Origin: Chloroflexota bacterium
GTDB lineage: Bacteria > Chloroflexota > Anaerolineae > Anaerolineales > Anaerolineaceae
Direction: 5' to 3'
NCBI GenBank assembly: GCA_012798455.1
Contig: JAAZNC010000073.1
Span: forward strand, 1 to 37,083
Length of the DNA: 37,083 nucleotides
This document shows positions 25,266 to 33,731 of this stretch, one piece after another. Positions within the stretch are counted from its first letter, which is position 1. Each line of letters opens with the position of its first letter. The position numbers were made by a program, and so were the translations under genes. The notes beneath the pieces were generated by a model. The model was not told where the DNA came from. It saw only the letters and a program-made list of their open reading frames with translations, and searched no databases.

Positions 25266-25808
25266 TTACTTGAGCTTGTGGGCGATTTCATTTGCCCAGG
25301 CTTTGATCTTTTCCCAGTCGCGGAAATCATTTCCATTCAATTTTTCATCAACGGACTTCTTCATAGATTTGATGATGAATTTTGCTGCGAAATTCAACTT
25401 GTTGTAATCTTCACCGTTGGTTAACACGGCTCCACCAAATAACCCTGTATCTAGAATGGGAATTTCGGGAATATCCTTGAGAGCTTCATCCATCCATTCT
25501 AATGTTTCTTTTTGGTTCTCAGGGGTATCTTGGTATAAATTAGCACAAACTACGAAGTAGGCGGTTGGTTTTTTGTTTAATTCAGTGTGGTTCTTCTTGA
25601 GAAAATTAATAAATGTACCCCCCGGTCGGCTGGCGTGGATGGAGGTGCCGATAATATATGCATCAAACTCTTCTTCAAGGGTGAATTTCTTCAGATTGCG
25701 CACCTGTGTCTGAAATCCTGCTTTTTGCAATTCCCGTGAGATTGCATCGGCAACTTCGTGAGTGGTTCCTGACCAGGTAGAATAACCGATCAAAACTTTC
25801 TTTGACAT
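25266..25808 (-). CDS. Flavodoxin-domain protein, HemG-like family
   Basis: This 180-residue protein has a flavodoxin fold. The FMN phosphate loop STWSGTTHEVA is near the N-terminus. IIGTSIHASRPGG, VCANLYQDTPEN and LFGGAV match the flavodoxin family that includes HemG protoporphyrinogen oxidase. The start at 25808 (MSKKVLIGYS) has a GGAG site 8 nt upstream; a longer frame adds nine unrelated residues. Whether it oxidises protoporphyrinogen is open: no heme genes are nearby and many relatives are general electron carriers. It is monocistronic and convergent with glmS. Confidence 0.85.
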   Translation of the reverse strand: MSKKVLIGYSTWSGTTHEVADAISRELQKAGFQTQVRNLKKFTLEEEFDAYIIGTSIHASRPGGTFINFLKKNHTELNKKPTAYFVVCANLYQDTPENQKETLEWMDEALKDIPEIPILDTGLFGGAVLTNGEDYNKLNFAAKFIIKSMKKSVDEKLNGNDFRDWEKIKAWANEIAHKLK

Positions 25809-25893
25809 TTTTTTACTCCAGTATCTCGAAATCAAATCTTCATGATTTTATCAAACTATTGAAAATATCGTCTTATGAATTCAAAAATCATTA

Positions 25894-25902
25894 TGTTACA
25901 AT
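25894..25902 (+). promoter_or_regulatory. Extended -10 promoter of the mrp-ricT unit
   Basis: TGTTACAAT is an extended -10 element (TG, one base, TACAAT at 25897-25902) with a weak -35. The predicted start near 25909 leaves about 27 nt before the mrp ATG. Confidence 0.55.
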
Positions 25903-25935
25903 AGCACTTACGTTATTAAATAGAATAGGGTTTCG

Positions 25936-26985
25936 ATGACACAAATTACAGAAAAAGATATATTATCTGCACTTAGCCGGGTCATGGATCCGGAGTTAAA
26001 AAAAGACCTGGTCAGTTTGGATATGATTAAAGATATTCATATCCAGGGCAGTGAAGTATCCTTTACATTGGTTCTAACCACTCCAGCCTGTCCTTTAAAG
26101 AATTACCTTCAGAAGTCAGCACAAGAAGCTGTACTGGCTGTGGAAGGTGTCAGTAACGTGAACATTAACCTCACTGCTAACGTCAGTGGGAAGCCTGCCC
26201 AAACGGATGATAAGATCATTTTACCTATCAAGAATTCCATCGCTGTTTCTTCAGGTAAAGGTGGAGTAGGGAAGACGACCGTGGCGGTCAACCTGGCAGT
26301 ATCCCTGGCGCGATCGGGAGCGAAAGTTGGGTTGCTGGATGCAGATATTTACGGGCCCAATGTACCTACCATGATGGGTATAACTGCACTTCCTCCTGTG
26401 AAAGATAAAAAGATCATCCCGGCAGAAGCCTACGGTGTCAAGGTGATCTCCATCGGCTTTTTAGTAAAAGAAGGTCAACCGCTGATCTGGCGTGGTCCAT
26501 TGCTGCATTCTACCATCCGGCAATTCCTGGTGGATGTGAATTGGGGGGATCTGGATTACTTGATCATCGATTTGCCGCCCGGTACCGGTGATGTGCAATT
26601 AAGTGTGGCACAGAATTTGACTCTGACTGGCGGATTGGTGGTCACACTTCCACAAAAGGTGTCTGTTGAAGATGCTTCACGCGGATTGGAAATGTTCAAT
26701 AAATTGAATATCCCCATTCTGGGTGTGATTGAGAATATGAGTTATCTTGAACTGGAAGATGGGACACGGATGGATATCTTTGGCAGGGGTGGCGGTAAAA
26801 CCCTGGCAGAAAGAGCCGGAGTACCGTTCCTTGGTGAGATTCCTCTGACCCCGGCAATCCGCGAAGGTGGCGATGGTGGCAAACCAATTGTGATTGCAGA
26901 TCCTGATTCTCCGGCTGCTAAAGCACTGGACGAGATTACCTGCAGTGTGGCAGGGAAGATCTCACAATTGGTATTGCAGGAATGA
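25936..26985 (+). CDS. mrp: Mrp/NBP35-type P-loop ATPase, Fe-S cluster carrier
   Basis: Mrp (ApbC) proteins carry Fe-S clusters to target proteins. The 349-residue protein has an N-terminal MIP18/DUF59 domain (1-85), then the deviant Walker A SSGKGGVGKTTVAVNLA, the LDADIYGPNVP switch and IIDLPPGTGDVQL. In many relatives a CxxC pair for the bridging cluster follows ENMSY. Here the segment reads ENMSYLELEDGTRMDIFG with no cysteine, as in some other bacterial lineages. The C-terminal half has one cysteine near the end. The stop overlaps ricT (ATGA), so the two are coupled. Cluster carriage may therefore work differently here, or through the dimer partner. Confidence 0.92.
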   Translation: MTQITEKDILSALSRVMDPELKKDLVSLDMIKDIHIQGSEVSFTLVLTTPACPLKNYLQKSAQEAVLAVEGVSNVNINLTANVSGKPAQTDDKIILPIKNSIAVSSGKGGVGKTTVAVNLAVSLARSGAKVGLLDADIYGPNVPTMMGITALPPVKDKKIIPAEAYGVKVISIGFLVKEGQPLIWRGPLLHSTIRQFLVDVNWGDLDYLIIDLPPGTGDVQLSVAQNLTLTGGLVVTLPQKVSVEDASRGLEMFNKLNIPILGVIENMSYLELEDGTRMDIFGRGGGKTLAERAGVPFLGEIPLTPAIREGGDGGKPIVIADPDSPAAKALDEITCSVAGKISQLVLQE

Positions 26986-27935
26986 CAGATGCTTTTATGA
27001 CTGAAAATGAATCTCTACGAATCGAGAATAAACCACTGATTGTGGGAATTCGTTTCTCTAAAATCAGCAAAAGCTATTATTTCGATGCTGGTTCGATCAC
27101 CGATTTAAAGCACGGAGATTTTGTGGTGGTACAAACTACCCGTGGGTGGCAGCTGGGCGAAGTAGCGGAAATTGTTGAGAATACGGGTGCACTGGAATTG
27201 GAAAAGATCAAAAAGATTGATCGCAAAGCTACTGAAAATGATCTGAAACACCGGACAGAAATTAGTGAGAATGAACAAGATGCCAATATGCGTATTTCCA
27301 AGGGCATTCGCGAATTGAACGTGGAGGGGATGAAATTTATCTATACCGAGATCAGTTTCGATGGGAGCAACGTTACTTTCCATTACACCAGTGAAGACGA
27401 TAAGATCACCAATTTCAAGAAATTGCAAGATGCCCTGAAAAAGGATTTCCCTAAAAGCAAGGTCAATTTTCACAAGATCGGACCGCGTGATGCAGCCAAG
27501 TATTTCGGTGGCATGGGTGCTTGCGGGTTGGAAACACGCTGTTGTGCCCAATTTTTGACTGATTTCGATTCAATTTCCATCCGTATGGCAAAAACCCAGG
27601 GTATTTCGTTGACACCGACCGATATCACCGGCATGTGTGAACGCCTGCGCTGCTGTTTGAATTATGAATATTGCCAGTATCGCGATGCTGTCAAAGGCAT
27701 GCCAAAGAAAAATAAACGCGTCATGACTCCCAAAGGGGAAGGGCGGGTACGCGATGTCTATCCTTTACGAAAGACAGTGTTGGTGAGTTTACCTGAGATT
27801 GGCGTCAAGGAATTCCCTCTGGAAGATATCCAGGTCATCAATTTTTCTCAGGAGGGGCAACAACAACCTCAAGAAAAACAGAATCAGCCAGCCAATCATG
27901 GAAAACCTCCGTATCGTAACAATAAACAACAATGA
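26982..27935 (+). CDS. ricT: PSP1-domain protein, RicT/YaaT-like
   Basis: RicT is part of the Ric (Y) complex, which in Bacillus binds two [4Fe-4S] clusters and helps RNase Y processing, sporulation and competence. The 317-residue protein has the PSP1 domain and the conserved GACGLETRCC...GMCERLRCCLNYEYC segment. Seven cysteines (C181, C187, C188, C219, C224, C225, C231) fit cluster binding. The C-terminal tail is glutamine-, proline- and asparagine-rich. The ATG at 26982 overlaps the mrp stop; ATG 26997 is a possible alternative. The link to the Fe-S carrier mrp suggests that Mrp may load it, which is inference. RicA and RicF partners are not in the window. Confidence 0.9.
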   Translation: MTDAFMTENESLRIENKPLIVGIRFSKISKSYYFDAGSITDLKHGDFVVVQTTRGWQLGEVAEIVENTGALELEKIKKIDRKATENDLKHRTEISENEQDANMRISKGIRELNVEGMKFIYTEISFDGSNVTFHYTSEDDKITNFKKLQDALKKDFPKSKVNFHKIGPRDAAKYFGGMGACGLETRCCAQFLTDFDSISIRMAKTQGISLTPTDITGMCERLRCCLNYEYCQYRDAVKGMPKKNKRVMTPKGEGRVRDVYPLRKTVLVSLPEIGVKEFPLEDIQVINFSQEGQQQPQEKQNQPANHGKPPYRNNKQQ

Positions 27936-28629
27936 GTCCATTTGGGACCGCAAGAAAAAGATTCTGGTGATTCTGGCACATCCTGATGATCCGGAATTTT
28001 TTTGTGGTGCTACCCTGGCGAAATGGGTCGGGGAAGGACATCACATCAATTATTGTTTACTAACTCGCGGAGAAAAGGGCACCAACGATCATTTCACACG
28101 CACCGAACAGATCAGGGAAATCCGGAAAAGAGAACAGGAAAATGCCGCCGTCGCGATCGGGGCGAAACAAGTGTTTTTCATGGATAATCCGGATGGGTTT
28201 CTGATGGCGACGTTGGATCTGCGCAAAGAATTGGTGAAGGTCATGCGGAAGCAAAGACCTGATATTGTAATATCCTGTGATCCGACCAATTATTTTATCC
28301 ATGGCACTTCTATCAATCATCCCGATCACCGGGCTGCCGGACAGGTGACTCTGGATGCTATTTTCCCAGCTGTGCAGAACGCAGATTTTTACCCTGACCT
28401 GCTGGAAGAAGGGTACACACCACACCACGTTGAGGAATTATGGCTTTCTTTACCGACGCACCCCAACATTTCCATGGCTGTCAGTGCAACCTGGGAACAG
28501 AAGATCGCTGCCCTCTTGAAACATAGCTCACAAATTGGAGATGCGCAGGAATTTGTGAAGCGCATGCATGAGCGGGGCGAAGATGTTCATTATTGCGAGG
28601 AATTTCACCGTATTGTGATACGAAAATAA
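27898..28629 (+). CDS. PIG-L/LmbE family deacetylase
   Basis: This 243-residue zinc-dependent N-deacetylase-type protein has the signatures AHPDDPEFFCG (27-37) and NHPDHRAAG, which supply metal ligands and the catalytic aspartate. Relatives deacetylate GlcNAc-type sugars in mycothiol, bacillithiol or GPI synthesis; the substrate here is unknown. The start at 27898 lies 38 nt inside the ricT gene. The ATG overlapping the ricT stop is out of frame, so a true overlap is likely. No good ribosome binding site is seen, suggesting coupling to ricT. A longer frame from 27799 would run deep into ricT and has no homology in its leader. Confidence 0.85.
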   Translation: MENLRIVTINNNESIWDRKKKILVILAHPDDPEFFCGATLAKWVGEGHHINYCLLTRGEKGTNDHFTRTEQIREIRKREQENAAVAIGAKQVFFMDNPDGFLMATLDLRKELVKVMRKQRPDIVISCDPTNYFIHGTSINHPDHRAAGQVTLDAIFPAVQNADFYPDLLEEGYTPHHVEELWLSLPTHPNISMAVSATWEQKIAALLKHSSQIGDAQEFVKRMHERGEDVHYCEEFHRIVIRK

Positions 28630-28669
28630 TCAGATTTTCTTCCTTTAGTCATATTTTTATTTTTCTATA

Positions 28670-28697
28670 TTGACTTCTGCTTTGCTTGGTTTATGCT
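28670..28697 (+). promoter_or_regulatory. Promoter of the gntR-kor operon
   Basis: TTGACT (28670-28675), a 16-bp spacer and TATGCT (28692-28697). The start near 28704 lies inside an inverted repeat that may be the operator of the regulator gene itself. Confidence 0.6.
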
Positions 28698-28701
28698 TAA
28701 C

Positions 28702-28720
28702 TAACCAATTAAACTGATTA
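28702..28720. promoter_or_regulatory. Candidate GntR-family operator
   Basis: TAACCA (28702-28707) and TGATTA (28715-28720) form an inverted repeat with one mismatch and a 7-bp centre. It covers the predicted transcript start, 13 bp before the gntR start codon. FCD-type GntR regulators often bind such short palindromes and repress their own operon. The binding itself is inference. Confidence 0.4.
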
Positions 28721-28732
28721 ATAAGATGAATC

Positions 28733-29401
28733 ATGATCAATCAGTATTTTAATGAAAATCAAGCCAAATTATTGGAATTTATCATCAAACAAAAGAAAAT
28801 TGGACGTGATGATCTACCTCCCATCCAGGAATTGAGCGAAAATCTGGGAATGAGCGTTCCCACTCTGCGTGAACAACTCGAAGCTTTGAAGATCCTGGGT
28901 CTTTTAGATGCTCGACCAAGACACGGAGTACATATCAAGCCGGTTGATTTTTCAGCTGGATTGAAACAGAACGCCATTATCGCTGCTTCTATGGATATGA
29001 AATATTTCTTTCAACTATCAGAATTTCGAGATAGACTGGAGCAAGCCTGGTTTATCAATGCGGCAGAACAGCTTACTGCAGAGGATATTTGCGACCTTGA
29101 GCAGTATGTCATAAAAGCCAACGAGAAACTTCAGGGAAATCCCATACAAATCCCACACCTGGAACATAAAGAATTGCATTTGAGTATTTATAAAAGATTG
29201 GATAATCTTTTTGTGACCGGAATATTGAATACTTACTGGGCGCTTTACGAAGCGGTCGGTATGAACCTCTATACCGATCTGAAGTATCAAAACACGGTAT
29301 GGCAGTATCATGAACGGATTGTGGTTGCTATCAAAGTGCGGGATTTTAACCGGGGTCAAATTTTGCTTGGTGAACATATGAAATTGATCTATAAACGTTG
29401 A
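28733..29401 (+). CDS. GntR-family regulator with FCD ligand domain
   Basis: This 222-residue protein has an N-terminal winged helix (about 10-70, PIQELSENLGMSVPTLREQL) and a C-terminal all-helical FCD domain. Putative metal/ligand histidines H149, H193 and H215 sit in KELHLSI, YHERIVVAI and GEHM. FCD domains typically bind small carboxylates with a metal ion. The gene lies directly upstream of and overlaps the korA frame, so it probably regulates the 2-oxoacid oxidoreductase in response to a substrate or product acid. That pairing is inferred from context. A palindrome at its start site suggests self-repression. No strong ribosome binding site is visible before the ATG. Confidence 0.88.
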   Translation: MINQYFNENQAKLLEFIIKQKKIGRDDLPPIQELSENLGMSVPTLREQLEALKILGLLDARPRHGVHIKPVDFSAGLKQNAIIAASMDMKYFFQLSEFRDRLEQAWFINAAEQLTAEDICDLEQYVIKANEKLQGNPIQIPHLEHKELHLSIYKRLDNLFVTGILNTYWALYEAVGMNLYTDLKYQNTVWQYHERIVVAIKVRDFNRGQILLGEHMKLIYKR

Positions 29402-29415
29402 ATATGAGGATCTGT

Positions 29416-31218
29416 ATGCAAAAAATAGTTAATGAGTTCTCCATCCTGGTCAGTACGGTAAATGGTTCGGGAAGTGCCACTGCCAATAATGCAGTGATGA
29501 AAGCCATCTACAAAATGGGCATTCCTATCTCTGCCAGAAATATTTTCCCTTCTAATATACAGGGACTGCCGACCTGGTATTCATTAAGGATCAGTGAAAA
29601 GGGCTATCTCGGTCGGGTAGATGAATTTGACATCCTTATCAACCTGAACAAGACTGTTTTGCAGGACGATGTCAGAAAATTGAAAAAGGGCGGCTTGATC
29701 TTGTGCGCCCAACCCTTACTAGGGGAGTTCAATGAGGAATACCACGTGATCGAAATGCCTGTGGATCATATCCTGGAAGAAGCGCAAGCCCCCTCCAATT
29801 TGCACGTTTATTTGATGAATATGGTCTATGTCGGATTTCTGGCTGCATTGATTGGTATTGATCTCACCTTCATTGAAGACACCTTGAACAGTCATTTTAA
29901 GAATGTGAGAAAAGCGGTTGAGCCTAACATGAAAGTTGTCCGTATTGCGCATGACCTTGTGACGCAGCCACAAATTCGAGATTCGTCTTTTACGCTGCAG
30001 AAACGAGAACCGATCAATGACCATATCGTAACTGATGGGAATAAGGCTGCTGCGTTAGGTGCCTTGTTTGGAGGGCTGCAATTCTCTGCCTGGTATCCCA
30101 TCACTCCCGCCACGGAATTGGCGGAGACACTTAATGAATACAATCACCAATTGCGCCTTGACCCTGAAACTGGTAAAGCTACCTGTGTGGTTATCCAGGC
30201 AGAAGACGAGTTGGCTGCTGTTGGCATGACGATCGGGGCGGGCTGGGCAGGATTACGTTCCATGACCTCTACTTCGGGCCCGGGACTGTGTTTGATGTCC
30301 GAGTATTTGGGGCTGGCATATCAAAGTGAAGTGCCGCTGGTGGTGTGGGATGTGCAGCGCGTCGGTCCCAGTACCGGATTGCCTACCCGTACCTCCCAGG
30401 GTGATTTAAGCTTTTCCTATTTTCTAAGCCATGGAGATACTGAATATGTCATCTTGCTGCCGGGTAATGTGCATGAGTGTTTTGAATTTGGTTGGAGAGC
30501 ACTGGATATTGCCGAAGAAATGCAATCTCCGGTGTTGGTCTTGAGTGATCTGGAATTAGGGATGAATAATTGGATGACCCCCAAATTTACATATCCTGAT
30601 CAACCTATCCTGCGTGGTAAGATCATTCGTGAAGATGAGATTAGTGAACTGATCAAAAGAAATGGCGGTAGTTGGGGTAGATATCAGGACGTGGATGGAG
30701 ACAGTATCCCTTACCGTACTATCCCTGGAGATAGCAATCCCCAGGCTGCATATTTTGCGCGGGGAACCGGACATGATGCTTTTGCAGATTATTCCGAAGA
30801 TCCACAGGTATGGCAGCAGGAACATCATCGATTAAAGAGAAAATTCAAACATGCTTTGGAAATCGATCCCGAACCAGTGCTAGAGCGGGATGGTCAAAGC
30901 AAGGTTGGGTTCATCAGTTATGGTTCCACACATTTTGGAGTGATCGAAGCCTGTGATCTCCTCGCCCAGGCAGGACAAGAAATTGACTATCTGCGCATTC
31001 GTTCTATTCCTTTCCAATCGCAAGTCGAAAAATATTTGGAAGAACATGAGCAAATTTATGTAGTAGAAGCCAATCGTGATGGGCAGATGGCTCAGATTTT
31101 GATGCTGAACTATCCCCAATATGCTGGTAAGATCAAAAAAATAGCTTGTTTGGATGGACTATCACTCACCGCCAACAAAATATACGCGTGTTTTAACGGT
31201 CAGGAAAATTCGATATGA
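29416..31218 (+). CDS. korA: 2-oxoacid:ferredoxin oxidoreductase, fused gamma-alpha subunit
   Basis: This is one half of an enzyme that converts 2-oxoacids (2-oxoglutarate is the usual case for this two-subunit type) with CoA to acyl-CoA and CO2, reducing ferredoxin. Residues 1-195 are the gamma domain (GSGSATANNAVMKAIYKMG). Residues 205-600 are the alpha domain, with GALFGGLQFSAWYPITPATE and SGPGLCLMSE. The fusion is as in KorA-type enzymes. The start at 29416 is chosen for the GAGGA site at 29406-29410; alternatives are ATG 29404 and TTG 29398. It overlaps korB by ATGA and is 14 nt from the gntR stop. Substrate could also be another branched or aryl 2-oxoacid. Confidence 0.9.
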   Translation: MQKIVNEFSILVSTVNGSGSATANNAVMKAIYKMGIPISARNIFPSNIQGLPTWYSLRISEKGYLGRVDEFDILINLNKTVLQDDVRKLKKGGLILCAQPLLGEFNEEYHVIEMPVDHILEEAQAPSNLHVYLMNMVYVGFLAALIGIDLTFIEDTLNSHFKNVRKAVEPNMKVVRIAHDLVTQPQIRDSSFTLQKREPINDHIVTDGNKAAALGALFGGLQFSAWYPITPATELAETLNEYNHQLRLDPETGKATCVVIQAEDELAAVGMTIGAGWAGLRSMTSTSGPGLCLMSEYLGLAYQSEVPLVVWDVQRVGPSTGLPTRTSQGDLSFSYFLSHGDTEYVILLPGNVHECFEFGWRALDIAEEMQSPVLVLSDLELGMNNWMTPKFTYPDQPILRGKIIREDEISELIKRNGGSWGRYQDVDGDSIPYRTIPGDSNPQAAYFARGTGHDAFADYSEDPQVWQQEHHRLKRKFKHALEIDPEPVLERDGQSKVGFISYGSTHFGVIEACDLLAQAGQEIDYLRIRSIPFQSQVEKYLEEHEQIYVVEANRDGQMAQILMLNYPQYAGKIKKIACLDGLSLTANKIYACFNGQENSI

Positions 31219-32243
31219 ACTTAGAGAAAACGAACACAGTTGGATTATCCAGGAATGATTACATTGGGGAACCCAGTACGTTGTGCAAGGGCTGTGGGCA
31301 TAACAGCATTTCGAATATGATCATTTCCGCTTGCTTTGAATTGAACATTCGCCCCGAGAAAATTATCAAGTTCAGCGGAATAGGTTGCTCCAGCAAGAGT
31401 CCGACATATTTTTTGAAATATTCTTTTGGTTTCAATGGATTGCATGGGCGCATGCCCTCCATGGCAACCGGTGCTCTTTTTGCAGATACTTCTCTGAAGG
31501 GATTGGGGATTAGCGGAGATGGGGATACCGCCAATATCGGGTTGGGTCAGTTCAAGCATCTGGTACGGCGCAATGTTCCCCTGGTGTACATCGTGGAAAA
31601 TAATGGGGTGTATGGTTTGACCAAGGGACAATTCTCAGCCACAGCCGATTATGGCTTGTCTTTGAAAAGACAGGGACAAAATGTCTACTTGCCCGTCGAT
31701 ATTGCCCTGGAAGCCCTGGCAGCCAATGCCACCTTTGTGGCGCGTTCCTTCGCAGGAGATCCCAAGCAAGTGAAAGAGATCATCAAAGCGGCTCTCAGCC
31801 ATGAAGGCACCGCGGTGATCGATATCATCAGCCCGTGCGTCACATTCAATAATCAAGAAAATGCACTGCATTCCTATTCGTGGGGAAAAGGGCACGAAGA
31901 TCCCTTGCATGAGGTGGAATTCGTACCTCCCAGAGATGAGATAAACATCGAAGATTTCAGCCACGGGGAAGTACGTGAAGTGGCTTTGCATGATGGGTCA
32001 ACCATTGTGTTGAAGAAAGTAGAGAAAGATTACGACCCGACCAATAAAAAAGAAGCCATGCGTTTGTTAACAGATGCTGTCAAGAATAAATGGTTGATCA
32101 CTGGTTTGATCTACGTCGATCCGGATGCCATCAATTTGCTGGATATGTATAATCTTGGAAAAATCCCATTGAATCGGTTATCGAACGAAAAGATCAGACC
32201 TCCCCGGACTGAACTGGAAAAGATCAATCAAGATTTGATGTAA
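31215..32243 (+). CDS. korB: 2-oxoacid:ferredoxin oxidoreductase, beta subunit
   Basis: This is the thiamine-diphosphate and [4Fe-4S] subunit that works with the preceding gene. The 342-residue protein has cluster cysteines C24 and C27 in CKGCGH, C58 in GIGCSS and C208 in ISPCVTFNN. The ThDP/Mg motif is GDGDTANIGLGQ from 101, with VENNGVYGLTKGQ. All ligands are present. It needs a separate ferredoxin, since no ferredoxin-like delta domain is encoded here. Its stop is 5 bp from that of the convergent pyruvate kinase gene, and no hairpin terminator fits between them. Confidence 0.92.
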   Translation: MNLEKTNTVGLSRNDYIGEPSTLCKGCGHNSISNMIISACFELNIRPEKIIKFSGIGCSSKSPTYFLKYSFGFNGLHGRMPSMATGALFADTSLKGLGISGDGDTANIGLGQFKHLVRRNVPLVYIVENNGVYGLTKGQFSATADYGLSLKRQGQNVYLPVDIALEALAANATFVARSFAGDPKQVKEIIKAALSHEGTAVIDIISPCVTFNNQENALHSYSWGKGHEDPLHEVEFVPPRDEINIEDFSHGEVREVALHDGSTIVLKKVEKDYDPTNKKEAMRLLTDAVKNKWLITGLIYVDPDAINLLDMYNLGKIPLNRLSNEKIRPPRTELEKINQDLM

Positions 32244-32248
32244 AAGTT

Positions 32249-33730
32249 TTACTTTTCGGGGATGCTGCCGATGGTATGCAGCAAAGCCAGGTTGGTGGAA
32301 CGCATTGCTCCGATCGGGAATCCGGAGACAATGATCACTTTTTGTCCTTTTTGGATATCTGTAAACTGAAACATAGTTTCTTCAACATGGTTGATCATAT
32401 CTTCCAGTGTGTTGGAAAAGGGTACCAGAAAGGGAATCACACCCCAATACATGCCTAAGCGCTGGTAGGTGCTTTGAACAGGTGTGAATGCCAGGATGGG
32501 TACGTTAGGACGCGCTTTGGATTGTAATAGAGCTGATCTGCCGCTCTGGGTAAATACTGCTACCGCAGAGACATCTCGCTCCGTTGCCAGTTCTCGGGCA
32601 GCCAGTGAAAGTGCCATGGCATCGTCTTCATTATCCTCACGCTTCGAATGTATGAATTTACCCCAGCGATTGAAATTTTTCTCGGCTTCAGTAATGATGG
32701 ATGCCATCACTTTAACGCTTTCTACCGGGTATTCACCGCTGGCAGTTTCACCAGAGAGCATGACCGCATCACTGCCATCAAAGATAGCATTCGCCACATC
32801 CGATGCTTCAGCGCGGGTTGGACGGGGGTTATGGATCATCGAATCTAGCATTTGAGTGGCGGTGATAACCAGCTTGGCTTTGCGATTTGCCATTTGAATG
32901 ATCTCTTTTTGAATGATGGGCACCACAGCTGCAGATGTCTCTACTGCCAGATCACCACGTGCTACCATCACACCATCAGCACAGTCGACGATGGCAGCCA
33001 GGTTCTTGATCGCTTCGGGGAGTTCTAGTTTGGCGATGATGGGCGTATTTATCTTGGATGGATCGATCTCACGTATTGCATCTCGCACATGCTGGACATC
33101 TTCAGGTCCGCGTACAAAGGAAACAGCAATTGCATCCACGTCCTGTGACAATCCAAAGATCAGGTCTTCGCGATCCTTTTCAGTAAATCCAGGGATGTCC
33201 AGGCTGATGCCGGGTAGATTGACACCTTTGTTCGATTTTAACAATCCACCCAGCATGACTTTTGCCAGCGCTTCACTTGCACCGACTTCACTGATTTGCA
33301 TTTCCAGCTTTCCATCGTCCAGCAACACGCGGTTCCCGGCGGTAAGAGAAGAAAAAACATCTGGGATATCCAACGGAATGGTTGCAATATCGTCCTGGTA
33401 TAACTTCATATTGGTGGAAGAACAATAGAAACGAACAATTTGTCCGGCTTTCAATTGCATGGCATCCGACGGAAGATCGCCCACCCGCAGTTTGGGGCCT
33501 TGCAGATCCTGCAAAATGGGGATGGATTCCTCCATCTTCTTGGCGATGGCACGAATGCGCTTTATCTGGGTTCCATGACTTTCATGGTTGCCATGGGAGA
33601 AGTTCAGTCTGGCAACATCCAGTCCACTGGCGATCAATTGTTCAAGAATTTCCTCTGATTCGGAGGTCGGTCCAATGGTGGCGACAATCTTGGTGCGCCG
33701 GTTGCTGGTGATGTTTGAAAAAGAGACCAT
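32249..33730 (-). CDS. pyk: Pyruvate kinase
   Basis: Pyruvate kinase makes pyruvate and ATP from phosphoenolpyruvate and ADP. The 493-residue protein begins RRTKIVATIGPTS and has ARLNFSHG, the active-site stretch with MVARGDLAVE, and the signature ATQMLDSM..NPRPTRAEASDVANA. The allosteric C-terminal domain is present, without the extra PEP-utiliser domain of some Firmicutes enzymes. Its ATG lies one base after the rocD stop (TGA-T-ATG), so it should be translated by coupling. Being last in an ornithine-related unit is unusual for a glycolytic gene. Confidence 0.96.
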   Translation of the reverse strand: MVSFSNITSNRRTKIVATIGPTSESEEILEQLIASGLDVARLNFSHGNHESHGTQIKRIRAIAKKMEESIPILQDLQGPKLRVGDLPSDAMQLKAGQIVRFYCSSTNMKLYQDDIATIPLDIPDVFSSLTAGNRVLLDDGKLEMQISEVGASEALAKVMLGGLLKSNKGVNLPGISLDIPGFTEKDREDLIFGLSQDVDAIAVSFVRGPEDVQHVRDAIREIDPSKINTPIIAKLELPEAIKNLAAIVDCADGVMVARGDLAVETSAAVVPIIQKEIIQMANRKAKLVITATQMLDSMIHNPRPTRAEASDVANAIFDGSDAVMLSGETASGEYPVESVKVMASIITEAEKNFNRWGKFIHSKREDNEDDAMALSLAARELATERDVSAVAVFTQSGRSALLQSKARPNVPILAFTPVQSTYQRLGMYWGVIPFLVPFSNTLEDMINHVEETMFQFTDIQKGQKVIIVSGFPIGAMRSTNLALLHTIGSIPEK

Positions 33731-33731
33731 A

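Noticed and set aside
32240..32252. GTAAAAGTTTTAC palindrome at the korB/pyk junction as a terminator
   Set aside because: It has a one-base centre, so no workable hairpin loop, and is explained by the two facing stop codons.
32913..33428. 171-residue plus-strand open frame inside pyk
   Set aside because: Serine-rich antisense shadow of the pyruvate kinase frame; no supporting signals.
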